DNA of 64,000 nucleotides, from positions 309,448 through 373,447 of the forward strand of contig NZ_JARXHX010000004.1 of the NCBI RefSeq assembly GCF_031127835.1, in the 5' to 3' direction. This document shows, piece by piece, positions 1 to 9,398 of this stretch (its first letter is position 1; each line of letters opens with the position of its first letter). The stretch is from Pelagicoccus sp. SDUM812002 (lineage in GTDB: Bacteria > Verrucomicrobiota > Verrucomicrobiia > Opitutales > Opitutaceae). A program made the position numbers and the translations under genes. Below the pieces are notes generated by a model. The model made no database searches. It was not told the DNA's origin and saw only the letters and a program-made list of their open reading frames with translations.

Positions 1-3000
1 AGAAAGGGAGTGTCCCAGTGGAGGTTGACTCGCGTCGTGTGTGAGTCTCGTTTGATAAGCGAGCACTGGTTTTGGTTAAATTTGTAGACGGTCCAGGCTC
101 CTTGCTCCAGAGCGTCGGTACGGTAAAATCCCTCGTTTATCAAAACCTTGAGAGTAGGTTCAATCTGGTGATACCCAATCTTGAGTCCAAATTCGTGGAA
201 CTGATAGTGGTTGTTCGATTCGACTCTTTGAGCTTCAATCCCGACTTCTCGGAGTAGGGAGATAGCGTTGTTTTGACTTTCGAATACAGATTTACGTATA
301 TGCTCGCACGTAAGCACCGCTTGTTGAGCTAGGGAGAGCGCTTGTGGGGCGATGAGCGAAGGGGGGAGCTTCACCAGCTTCCGAGCGGTCCGATACAAGG
401 TCTTAGCGTGTACTGAAATTCTAAGGAGCGCTACTGCAGAGTCTCCGTCAGCAAAGTCGAGATCACTTGCCGGTCGGATGTTTTTCAGAAGCTTGGATGC
501 TGTTTTCTGAGGGTCGGGACTGGCGACTAATTTGTATTCAGGGATTAATGACAAGAATTCATGGATTTTAGTAGCGGTGTCTTCGACGAAAGGAGGTGAG
601 ATAACGTCCCAGTGCCCGCAATCGAGATTGACAATGGAAATTTGTGGAGCGGCACGTTTCCAGTCTTCCAAACGGTGGTTAGCGAAATTCTCGGAATCGA
701 TGGTTTGGAATCCGAGTACTTTTCCCTGGTAAGCGTCCGTATGATATGACTTGAAAGCGCGGCGGATGGAATCGGCAGTACGTTTTAAGAGAAGTTGTGT
801 CCTAGTTTCTACCGACCCGAATCGGAAGCGAAGAGGCTCTACGGATCGTTCTGCGAGTCTCTTGGCGCGACGGAGCGCGATGCGGGCCTCGCGAAGAACT
901 ACGGGGTAGTGTTGGAAAGCTTTCGGTGGATCTGGGTATACGCTTCCGAGGTCGAGAGGAGCTTCTCCGTCGATGGAGACCAGCAGTGGAACGGAGTCGC
1001 CTGAAGCTTGTAGTTGTTTTGCCATTTCAATGGCGATCGTCACTCCGAAGCAATGGCCCAAGAGGACGTACGGACCCTTTGGCTGGAAGTTTTTGATCTC
1101 CTGAAGGTAGGCGGTAGCCATGGCTTTTATGTCTCGGAGGAAGGGCTCCTTTCCTGAATTCGAGTCTGGCTGCAAGCCGTAAAGGGGGATTCGGTCATCT
1201 ATGTGTTCCGCAAGGTCACGATAGAATAGGACTTGCAAGCCACCAGAGTGTATGAGGAAGACGGGTGGTAGGGTTCCTTCGGGCTTCAAGGGAACGAGGT
1301 ATTTATAGCCTTGTTCGAGTTTGCCGGGAGCGAGGAGTTTAGCCAAGGCTTCAACGCTGGGATGCTCTACGAGGCGGCTCGGTGAGAGCTTGCGTCCAAA
1401 GGTACTTCGGATTCTAGAAAAGAGTCGAATAGCGTGGAGCGATGTTCCTCCGAGGTTGAAAAAACTCTCGGAGAGCGGAATTTTTTCAACGCTCAGAATT
1501 TCGCGCCATATTTTGAGGAGTTCCATTTCCGTCTGGGTTGGCTCCCTGTCGTTTTCTGGCTTCGACGATTTTATGGTTTTCGGAGCCGGAAGCAGATTTA
1601 CGTCTATTTTCCCGTTAGGAAGTTTTGGTAGTGAATTGACCACTACATAGTGGCTTGGACGGAAGTGTTGAGGAAGGCTTTCAGAGATGAGTTTCCGAGC
1701 TTCGGCTTCCAGTGATTCGCTGTCGGAGGCTGCGCCGCCAGCCAAATACGCGGTTAACTGAGGTAAGCGGTCCTCGACCGAGACGAGTTTAATGAACGCC
1801 TCTTTCACTGAATGACATTTTCTAAGAACTGCGACGATTTCTCGTGGCTCGATGCGGTGGCCATTGAGTTTTATTTGCTCGTCGATTCTTCCGAGAAAAC
1901 GCAATTCGCCTGTCGAGGTTCGCTCAACCCGGTCGCCTGTTTTGTAGAAACGGATAGTTTCTCCGGTCCCGACCGACAAAGTTGGGAATTTCTCCGCAGT
2001 GAGCGATGGGTGCTCAAAATATCCGCGTGCTAGCCCGGGTCCTCCTATATGGAGTTCACCCGCTAGACCAGCGGGGAGTGGCTGCTCGTACTTCGAAAGG
2101 ACTTGGCAATTGTAGTTGGGGATTGGGGACCCGATCGTGATTTTTTCAGATGGAGGCAGGCATTTGTGCGTAGCCCAGACAGTGGCTTCGGTGGGGCCGT
2201 ACTCGTTGTGAAGTTTGGCTTGGGGAAGTGTAGACTGGTGGAGGGATAGGATGCTCTCCGGACAATCTTCTCCTGCTACGATGACATCTCGCAGCGAGTT
2301 GAGCTTATCGGTGTCTATTGTCAGGATCTCCTGATACAGGCTTGGAATGCAGAGAAGGGTACTGATTTTCCGGGAGTGAATGATGTCGCGGATTTTGTCT
2401 AGATCCCGCTCGTGGTTCGCTCGCGCTGGGAAAAGGGTGTTTCCCGTGGAGAGGGTCCAGAAAATTCCTGCTACTGAGCTATCGAAAGAAAGACTCGATA
2501 GAAGGAGGAAATTCTCTGGTGAGTTTTCGTAGACCTTGCTCCGGGCTGCAGTGGAGTAGAGTAGATTGCGGTGCGTGATCTCCACTCCTTTCGGGGTACC
2601 GGTAGAACCGGAAGTATAGATCAAGTAGGCGAGCTGTTCCTGCTTGATATCAGGAAGAACTGTTGAAGGCGTTCCTTCTTCTGTCCAAGTGATCGTAGTT
2701 GAGCCCGAGGAGGATTTTAGACCGAGTCTATAGGCTTCATCAGCGATGACCAAGCTTGACCTCGAGTCCTCAAGGATCTGTGCCCTTCGTGTTTCAGGGT
2801 AACTTGGATCGATCGGTACATAAGCGGCCCCTGCACGTAATGTGGCCAAGATGGCAATAATCGCCCCTGGCGAACGGTCCATGTAAATGCCGACTCGATT
2901 TCGATCGGGGTTTATACTCTCGACGATCCGTTTTGCGAGAGCGTTAACCCGCTCTCCCATTTCGCGATAGGTTATGTCGGTTTGTCCGTCGGAGAGTGCT

Positions 3001-4556
3001 ATCCGTTGTGGATCGCTTTGGGCGAATCCCAAAATCAGTTCGCAGATACTCTTTCTCTCATCGACCTCCAGATACGCTCCATGAGCCTGAGTAACGAGTG
3101 TGTTGCGTTCTTCTTGCGGAATGAAATCCAGATGCTGGATACGTTTGCTTGGATTGGCTACCAAGTCTTCTAGGAGCGTCCTATAGTAGGTAAGGAAACG
3201 CAGTATTGTTTCCTCTTCGAACAAATCTGTTCTGTATTCGACAATGGTTTCGAAGGTACTGCCTGACTCGGCGACGAATAGGCTTAGGTCGAATTTGGAA
3301 GTCTTCGTCTCGACAAAAATGGGTTCGATCTCACACCCTTCGAGGGAGAGCTTAGGAGTCCCCTCATCTTCGCGTTGGAATACGAACATGGTTTGAAACA
3401 ATGGGTGACGTCCCGCGACGCGTTCGGGTTTGATGGACTCCACGATAGCGTCGGTCGGCAGGTCTTGGAAATCGAGCGCTTCGAGTACGTGTTCTTTGGT
3501 GCGAGTTAAGGCGGTTGAGACAGAGGGATTATCTTGTAGGTCAGATCGAAGTACCAAGGTATTGAGAAAAAAACCTATTAGATCCTTCGTCTCGCTCTTG
3601 CGGCGATTTGCTACGGGGCTTGAAACGAGGACATCCTCTACTTGGGCGTAGCGACAAAGCAGGATCTTAAAAGCAAGAAGCAAAGTTACAAAAAGCGAGG
3701 TATCGTTCTCCGCTGAGAAAGTCCGAACCGCTTCCGCTAATTCGGTTGGTAGCTTTAGTCTTTGTAGACTACCCTCGACCGTAATGATTTTTGGATACGG
3801 TTTGTCGGTAGGGAGGGGAATAGGCGAAGGTGGGCTGGCGAGTTTTTGGCACCAGTAGTCCAGTTGCTTCGCTTTCTCTTCGCCACTTAGCACCGACTTT
3901 TGCCAGTATGAGAAGTCTGAATAGGAATGACTGAGAGGCTGTAGTTTGGCGTCTGGGGTGTTGTAGCCTTGGCTGACTTCTTTCCAGAATTGAAGCAGAG
4001 ACCACTTGTCGAAGGCGATATCGTGAATGGAAAGTACTAGAATGCTATAGTTGTCGTCTCGCGAGACGAGGGCCATTCTAAGGATGGGACCCTTTTCCAA
4101 ATCAAAAGTCCTTCTCCCAAATTCTTGAGCGAGAGCGTGGCACTCTTTCGAGTCGCGAGCAGTAATCTTTTCGATTCCAGAAAACGGGTTTACTTGCTCT
4201 TGGAGAAGTAGAGTGTCGCCATCCCATGAATACGTACTATGCAGAGGTTCGTGTCTGGCGATGACCAGGTTTACTGCGGTTTGGAGACGATCAATATCGA
4301 CGGAGTTTCTTAGTAAGAAGCTTGAAGTGATATTGTTGCTAGCCGAGTGGTCGGTGAGATCGCTTTGGAACCAGATTCGAGTTTGTCCGAGGGACGCTGC
4401 CGGTGGCTCGTCGGCAGGCCGTTTGGGAAGACTAGCCGTGGAAGTCCGGTTGCCACCTATTTTTCTACCGAGTCGCCGTTGAAGTAGCAGCTTCTTCTTT
4501 TCTGCTAACGAAAGCTCTGCGGTAGAGTTTTTTCCACTGTTTTCGGTTTCGGGCAT
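1..4556 (-). CDS. NRPS module C-A-T-TE with C-terminal extension (partial, runs off left edge)
   Basis: Terminal module of a nonribosomal peptide synthetase; the frame stays open from the ATG at 4556 to base 1, about 1518 residues, and has no stop in the window. Order: condensation domain (~40-470) with the degenerate core H178-D179-IAF-D183-K instead of HHxxxDG; adenylation domain (~490-985) with YTSGSTG and NEYGPTE cores; carrier domain with FFNLGGTSL, Ser1039 as phosphopantetheine site; type I thioesterase (~1080-1335) with GHCFG, Cys1169 in the nucleophile position and His1315 in a CGHWD motif; then about 180 unassigned residues. Binding-pocket residues read against GrsA are D-S-A-L-I-A-E-V-W, which I cannot match to a substrate. 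The start lies directly after the stop of the upstream NRPS (no gap), so translation is probably coupled. It is the last synthetase of the operon seen here and should add the final residue and release the product. Confidence 0.93.
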   Translation of the reverse strand, partial: MPETENSGKNSTAELSLAEKKKLLLQRRLGRKIGGNRTSTASLPKRPADEPPAASLGQTRIWFQSDLTDHSASNNITSSFLLRNSVDIDRLQTAVNLVIARHEPLHSTYSWDGDTLLLQEQVNPFSGIEKITARDSKECHALAQEFGRRTFDLEKGPILRMALVSRDDNYSILVLSIHDIAFDKWSLLQFWKEVSQGYNTPDAKLQPLSHSYSDFSYWQKSVLSGEEKAKQLDYWCQKLASPPSPIPLPTDKPYPKIITVEGSLQRLKLPTELAEAVRTFSAENDTSLFVTLLLAFKILLCRYAQVEDVLVSSPVANRRKSETKDLIGFFLNTLVLRSDLQDNPSVSTALTRTKEHVLEALDFQDLPTDAIVESIKPERVAGRHPLFQTMFVFQREDEGTPKLSLEGCEIEPIFVETKTSKFDLSLFVAESGSTFETIVEYRTDLFEEETILRFLTYYRTLLEDLVANPSKRIQHLDFIPQEERNTLVTQAHGAYLEVDERKSICELILGFAQSDPQRIALSDGQTDITYREMGERVNALAKRIVESINPDRNRVGIYMDRSPGAIIAILATLRAGAAYVPIDPSYPETRRAQILEDSRSSLVIADEAYRLGLKSSSGSTTITWTEEGTPSTVLPDIKQEQLAYLIYTSGSTGTPKGVEITHRNLLYSTAARSKVYENSPENFLLLSSLSFDSSVAGIFWTLSTGNTLFPARANHERDLDKIRDIIHSRKISTLLCIPSLYQEILTIDTDKLNSLRDVIVAGEDCPESILSLHQSTLPQAKLHNEYGPTEATVWATHKCLPPSEKITIGSPIPNYNCQVLSKYEQPLPAGLAGELHIGGPGLARGYFEHPSLTAEKFPTLSVGTGETIRFYKTGDRVERTSTGELRFLGRIDEQIKLNGHRIEPREIVAVLRKCHSVKEAFIKLVSVEDRLPQLTAYLAGGAASDSESLEAEARKLISESLPQHFRPSHYVVVNSLPKLPNGKIDVNLLPAPKTIKSSKPENDREPTQTEMELLKIWREILSVEKIPLSESFFNLGGTSLHAIRLFSRIRSTFGRKLSPSRLVEHPSVEALAKLLAPGKLEQGYKYLVPLKPEGTLPPVFLIHSGGLQVLFYRDLAEHIDDRIPLYGLQPDSNSGKEPFLRDIKAMATAYLQEIKNFQPKGPYVLLGHCFGVTIAIEMAKQLQASGDSVPLLVSIDGEAPLDLGSVYPDPPKAFQHYPVVLREARIALRRAKRLAERSVEPLRFRFGSVETRTQLLLKRTADSIRRAFKSYHTDAYQGKVLGFQTIDSENFANHRLEDWKRAAPQISIVNLDCGHWDVISPPFVEDTATKIHEFLSLIPEYKLVASPDPQKTASKLLKNIRPASDLDFADGDSAVALLRISVHAKTLYRTARKLVKLPPSLIAPQALSLAQQAVLTCEHIRKSVFESQNNAISLLREVGIEAQRVESNNHYQFHEFGLKIGYHQIEPTLKVLINEGFYRTDALEQGAWTVYKFNQNQCSLIKRDSHTTRVNLHWDTPF

Positions 4557-7500
4557 CTAGACAGATTCGTCGATAAGCTGCTGGGCCTCTTCTTCGCTCA
4601 ACTTATCGATTTCTTCCATGATGGTTGATTCGATAAACTGGCTCAATTTGGCGACTGTGGGATTTTGAAAGATACATTGGAGAGGAAGATCGATTTCGAA
4701 GTCCTTACACAATTGTAGAACAATCTCCATCGCGGCGAGGGAAACACCGCCAATTTGGAAAAAGCTCTGCTTAGTCCCAAATGATCGCGTACCGAGGTAT
4801 TTGGCCCACACTTCAAACACGTGTTCTTCGACTTCTCCTTCGGGCAGTTCAAAATCGTCCTTGCTGGTGTTTTCCTCAGCATCCGGTGGGGGGAGCGCAT
4901 TCGTATCGACTTTTCCGTTTCGGGTGAGAGGGAACGTCTTAAGGTGGACGAAATGGGCGGGACGCATCTGCACTGGCAATTCATTGTCTACCAGAGCAAT
5001 TAACTCGGAGTTGGGGATTTTCTCGTCTGCCTCGTAGTAGGCTGTCAGTTCGGTACGCGGAGAGTCTGACCCGATCGACGGGTAGTTGGTTGAGATTCCG
5101 TTTTTCGAGCAGTGTGCCGCATTCTCGGAGTCTTTCTCCGGCAACGACTTTCTGAGCAAAGCCACGTGAGCGGATCGGATTTTCGGATGGGCGCCGATGG
5201 TAGTCTCAATTTCCCCGAGTTCCACCCGGAATCCAGCCAGTTTGACCTGCGAGTCGATTCTACCGAGGTAGATGAGGTTTGAGTCTTCCGCGAAGCGAGC
5301 CAGGTCGCCGGTGCGGTACAGCCTTCCGTAGCGAGTGAGCTCGCTTTCGAGAAATGACGATGAGGTCTTTTTTCCGTCTCTGTGGTACCCACGGGCGATA
5401 CCGGTGCGGGCGATAAACATTTCCCCGGGTGTGCCTTCGGGGGTGGGCTGGAAGCTATCGTTTAAGAGCAATATTTCAACGTTGTCAGCCGGCTTTCCAA
5501 TTGGAACGCTAAGGTGGGTATCGCTAGGATCATGACGATGTATCATACAGCCCACTACGGCTTCAGTTGGCCCGTACTCATTGTACAATTCAACGGGTTT
5601 TCCAAATTGCTTAGTGATCTCATTGGCCAATTTTTGCTTCAAATCCTCACCGCCCAAGACCAAACGCGAGAGTCGAGATTCGGATAGGTCGAGTTGGCGC
5701 AGCAAGTTGAGGTGAGAGGGTGTTAGTTTTATGAAGTCGACCTCGTTTTCATTGATCACATCAATCACGCCATGATCGACTTCTTCTTGTATCTGTGGGT
5801 ACACGATTAACTTTCCTCCGGTCATCAGCGGCAAGAAAACGCTTGTCACTGTTAGGTCGAAAGCGACTGAGGTGAAGAGCGGGAATGAGAGACGATGTCC
5901 TCTCACGTAAACCCGTTCGGCCCAAATCAAGTATTCAAGCAGTCCCAGATGCTCAACTTCCACGCCCTTAGGCTCGCCGGTAGAGCCGGAAGTGTAGATG
6001 ATGTAGGAAAGTTGATTGGAATCGGGTGACGGCAGATCCGCTTTTAAGTTTTCCCCGATTTGAAGAAGGGTCTCAACGGAAAAAAAGGAGGGTGAATCTT
6101 GGGGTTCTTTAGAGTCTCGCTGCGCGATCACCACGGTTGGATTTGAACTACCTAAGATCCGGTCAATTCTAGCTTGCGGATATTTTGGATCTACTGGCAC
6201 GTAGGCGCAACAAGCTCGAAGAACTCCAAGTATCGCTAAAACGTAATCGGCGGAGCGGGGGAGAAGCAGCGCCACGTTTTCGCCGGCACTGACACCGACA
6301 GAGCTCAAGGCGCGGGCGATCTGCCCTGATTTCTCCCACAATTCTCTGTAGGTGAGACTTTTTGAACCCTCTCGAATCGCGGTGTCATTTGGCTGTTCCT
6401 TGGCTCGTTCAGCTATGAAATCGATCACCGTCCTATTGGCAGCGCCAGTCGCCCTAGAGGTGTTATTGAACTGATATATAACTCTATCTTGCTCTGTCTC
6501 TGTGAGTATTGGTATCGAGTCGATTTGGGTATCCAAATCCTGGAGCATCGTGTTCAGCAGGCTTTGGAAATGCTCTACCACTCGCTTTTGGTCGTAGTCC
6601 GAAAAGGTGCTGCTGCTCAAGTCGAACTGTAAGACAAAGTTGCCCGTTCCGTTGTAGTCGTGCACCTGGAGCTGAAAATCGTACGCACCGTCGATGTGTT
6701 CAGAATGTATCCAATCGGCAGTTACAGAATGGCCAGAAAATTTTCCGAACGAAAGCGGGAAGTAGTTCAGTACTGCATTGCTACTGGTGGCTCCGTTGGG
6801 ATTACTCTTTCCAGGTGAAACGTTTGTGAGAAAACTGCTTACCTCCTCCATGCAACGTTGGCCTAGGCTAGCGAAGGTGTCGCCTGAATGAAATTCCATG
6901 TCCAGTGGGAATATCTCGATGAAGCAACCCAAGGACTGCTTGGCAGCTTTGCTTACCCTATTTCCCGCTGGCGAGTCGAAAGTGATGGATTCCTGGTTTG
7001 TGGCCCGGCGCAAGAAAGCCCCGAGAAGAGTGGAGAAAACTGCGTAGATTGATATGTCTGGGAAAAAGCTAGCAAACGATTCGTGTTCGGCCAGTTTCCG
7101 GATAGCATCAGATTGCTGCTCGTTCAGCTTAACTTGATGACGCACACTATTCGTTTTCGAGGGATCTCCCTTTTTGCCGTAAATGGGATTCGATCGGGAC
7201 TGGTGTTGCTTCTTCTTTTTTTCCCAATGATCGTTTGGTTTAGAAGCCTCTTCCTGATCTCTGGCTATGTCTCGGTAGCACTTTTGAGAAGGTGTCGATT
7301 GCTCCTGTCGGGACAACTTCTCGTAGTTATTGGATACAGTCTTAAAGAGTCCAACCGTTGAACTGGCGTCGGTGACCAGATGGTGCTGGTTGAGGATCCA
7401 GCCAAATCTCAGGTCAGACAGCTGAACGCCGATTGATTGGGCGAGCTGAGAATCGAGCGGGATCAGGGTTCTTGCTTTTTCCTCCGCCAAGGCACGGAAA

Positions 7501-7826
7501 TCGGCGTCAGGATTGGATCGCTCTCGATAGTCGAGAGTCTGCATCTCGTAGTTTTGCGTTTCTAGAACGTTTGTCCGCGGGAACCCGTTTGTTTCGACTA
7601 CGCTCAGGCGTAGAGACTCCTCTTCACGAACCGTTTCCAACCATGCGTTTGCAAAGACACCTGGATCAATTTCACCCTCAATAACGATGGCGAAGGTCAT
7701 GTTGTAGAGGGGACTCTTCGGATGAATCTTTTGCCCCGTCCAGATTTGCAACTGGGAGTGGGTGAATCCGGACTCTTTTCGGATCGTGTCTATCAGACTC
7801 TCAGTTTTAGATGACAGATCGTTCAT
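4557..7826 (-). CDS. NRPS module C-A-T, predicted Asn/Asp-activating
   Basis: A 1089-residue single-module synthetase. The condensation domain (~1-440) has an intact HHLVTDA active site (His148, His149, Asp153). The adenylation domain (~470-990) has YTSGSTGEPKG and NEYGPTEA cores. The carrier domain near the C-terminus has FFQIGGVSL with Ser1029 as the pantetheine attachment site. Aligning the A4-A5 region to GrsA gives pocket residues D-L-T-K-V-G-E-V-G, which is one residue from the classic Asn code (DLTKLGEVGK) and close to Asp codes, so Asn or Asp is the likely substrate. Its start overlaps the end of the stand-alone adenylation gene by 20 bp and its stop abuts the next NRPS. It probably condenses the carrier-bound starter acyl group with Asx. 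There is no epimerase or methylation domain. Confidence 0.95.
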   Translation of the reverse strand: MNDLSSKTESLIDTIRKESGFTHSQLQIWTGQKIHPKSPLYNMTFAIVIEGEIDPGVFANAWLETVREEESLRLSVVETNGFPRTNVLETQNYEMQTLDYRERSNPDADFRALAEEKARTLIPLDSQLAQSIGVQLSDLRFGWILNQHHLVTDASSTVGLFKTVSNNYEKLSRQEQSTPSQKCYRDIARDQEEASKPNDHWEKKKKQHQSRSNPIYGKKGDPSKTNSVRHQVKLNEQQSDAIRKLAEHESFASFFPDISIYAVFSTLLGAFLRRATNQESITFDSPAGNRVSKAAKQSLGCFIEIFPLDMEFHSGDTFASLGQRCMEEVSSFLTNVSPGKSNPNGATSSNAVLNYFPLSFGKFSGHSVTADWIHSEHIDGAYDFQLQVHDYNGTGNFVLQFDLSSSTFSDYDQKRVVEHFQSLLNTMLQDLDTQIDSIPILTETEQDRVIYQFNNTSRATGAANRTVIDFIAERAKEQPNDTAIREGSKSLTYRELWEKSGQIARALSSVGVSAGENVALLLPRSADYVLAILGVLRACCAYVPVDPKYPQARIDRILGSSNPTVVIAQRDSKEPQDSPSFFSVETLLQIGENLKADLPSPDSNQLSYIIYTSGSTGEPKGVEVEHLGLLEYLIWAERVYVRGHRLSFPLFTSVAFDLTVTSVFLPLMTGGKLIVYPQIQEEVDHGVIDVINENEVDFIKLTPSHLNLLRQLDLSESRLSRLVLGGEDLKQKLANEITKQFGKPVELYNEYGPTEAVVGCMIHRHDPSDTHLSVPIGKPADNVEILLLNDSFQPTPEGTPGEMFIARTGIARGYHRDGKKTSSSFLESELTRYGRLYRTGDLARFAEDSNLIYLGRIDSQVKLAGFRVELGEIETTIGAHPKIRSAHVALLRKSLPEKDSENAAHCSKNGISTNYPSIGSDSPRTELTAYYEADEKIPNSELIALVDNELPVQMRPAHFVHLKTFPLTRNGKVDTNALPPPDAEENTSKDDFELPEGEVEEHVFEVWAKYLGTRSFGTKQSFFQIGGVSLAAMEIVLQLCKDFEIDLPLQCIFQNPTVAKLSQFIESTIMEEIDKLSEEEAQQLIDESV

Positions 7827-9393
7827 TGTATTGGTTCTGCAGCGTTGTTCGATCGATCTTCCCGCTTCCGGTCCGAGGGAAGCTATCGGTGATAATTACT
7901 TGCGAGGGAACCGCATAACTTGGAAGGGTCGCTTTGACCGATTTTCGAGAACTTTCCAGCGACACTTCGAAGCCAGGCGCGGTCGAGACAATGGCTAAGA
8001 TAGTTTTCTCTCCATCGTCATCAGTCCTTACGATTGCGGCTGCTTCTTCGATTTCAGGTAGCCTTACGAATGCCGCCTCTATTTCGTCTAGCTCGATTCG
8101 GTATCCTCGTAATTTGATTTGTCGGTCTTTACGACCTATGAAGTGAAGGGCTCCCTTCTCATCACGGCGCACGAGATCTCCTGTGCGATAGTAACGTCGA
8201 GAGAATCCTAATACGGGCTCTTCGAAATAAAATGCTTTCCGATCCAGGTCTTTTCGAGCCCAGTACCCTTGCATCATCGTAGAGGAGGCTATCAGCAACT
8301 CGCCACTGCCTGCTCCCTCAACTCGCTGGTCTTCAGTGTTTAGAATGAGGGCGTTCGCTCCTTGCCAAATCTCTCCAAGGGGAATCGCCTCATCGCTGGA
8401 GGTCAATTGCTCTGGGAGGTTGTAAAAGGTGCATTGATTCACCTCTGCTGGCCCATAGACATTGCAAAAACGAGCTTGCGGAAGTCGCTTCATTAACTCG
8501 CGCAGATAGCTCGGTGGGAAAGGTTCACCCCCGAACTTTACCCATCGTAGTGAGGTTAAATTCAGTCCATCGAGCTCGCCTCGAGTAAATAGTTGTATCA
8601 AGGCCAAGGGTACAGAATACCAGAAGGTGAGCCTCTCTCGCTCAATCAGCCTCGCTAGGCTTGTCGGAAACATCATGTCCTCCTCGGGAATGAGCACCGA
8701 GGTTGCTCCGGCGTAAGGACCGACGAGGAATTCGAAAGTGGAAATATCAAAATGTAGCGGAGCATGATTCCCAAGAATATCAGCTTGAGAGACGGCGTAT
8801 AGGTCTGCTGAATAACGGGCGTAGGATAAGCCGCTACGGTGGGTGTGCATCAGGCCCTTAGGAGTGCCCGTTGAGCCGGAGGTATACATGATATATGCGA
8901 GGTCGTCTTCTCGCGTATGTTCTTCGGGTCGGTCAGAAGTGGATCTGTAAACTTCGTTCCAGCTTATATATGAAAGCGCCGAAGTCGAAGAGCGTTCTAG
9001 GCCGATCACGGTTTGAAGCGGTAGATAATCTTTAGACTCCAAGGACTTTAGAGTTCGTATCTTTTCACTAGCAGTAACCAGAATGCGGATACCGCAGTCG
9101 TTGATGATGAACTCGACTCTTTGAGCCGGTGCTGAAACGTCTACTGGCACATACGCTCCACCAGCTAGCAAGATTCCATAGACCGCAATCGCCATCTCGT
9201 TTGACTTACCCATGTGGATACCGACGCGGTCAAGCGGCTTCAGTCCATTTTTCCTGAGTACGTTGGCTAATTGGCAGGCACGTGAAAAGAACTCGCCGTA
9301 GCTAATCGATTCACCTCGACATCGAAAAGCAGGATGCTCTGGAGCCGACTTGGCCCAGCGTTCTAGCGAGTGATGTAGTAGAGTGCGCAACAT
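7807..9393 (-). CDS. Stand-alone adenylation enzyme of the PltF/RedM (prolyl-carrier ligase) type
   Basis: A 528-residue free-standing adenylate-forming enzyme expected to activate an amino acid as AMP ester and load it on the neighbouring carrier protein. Visible cores: YTSGSTGTPKG, NHAPLHFD, WYSVP, GEPFPP, YGPAEVNQCT, YRTGDL and a C-terminal SGKID lysine motif. NHAPLHFD, WYSVP and GEPFP are signatures I recall from prolyl-carrier ligases such as PltF. Pocket residues read D-I-F-Y-K-G-V-Q-C; D, Y and C agree with the PltF-type pocket but several others differ, so proline is likely rather than certain. The open frame extends upstream to 9630, but that part would overlap the dehydrogenase gene by over 200 bp; the ATG at 9393, 5 bp after its stop, matches where the domain begins. 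It overlaps the next gene by 20 bp. Confidence 0.92.
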   Translation of the reverse strand: MLRTLLHHSLERWAKSAPEHPAFRCRGESISYGEFFSRACQLANVLRKNGLKPLDRVGIHMGKSNEMAIAVYGILLAGGAYVPVDVSAPAQRVEFIINDCGIRILVTASEKIRTLKSLESKDYLPLQTVIGLERSSTSALSYISWNEVYRSTSDRPEEHTREDDLAYIMYTSGSTGTPKGLMHTHRSGLSYARYSADLYAVSQADILGNHAPLHFDISTFEFLVGPYAGATSVLIPEEDMMFPTSLARLIERERLTFWYSVPLALIQLFTRGELDGLNLTSLRWVKFGGEPFPPSYLRELMKRLPQARFCNVYGPAEVNQCTFYNLPEQLTSSDEAIPLGEIWQGANALILNTEDQRVEGAGSGELLIASSTMMQGYWARKDLDRKAFYFEEPVLGFSRRYYRTGDLVRRDEKGALHFIGRKDRQIKLRGYRIELDEIEAAFVRLPEIEEAAAIVRTDDDGEKTILAIVSTAPGFEVSLESSRKSVKATLPSYAVPSQVIITDSFPRTGSGKIDRTTLQNQYNERSVI

Positions 9394-9398
9394 TTGAT

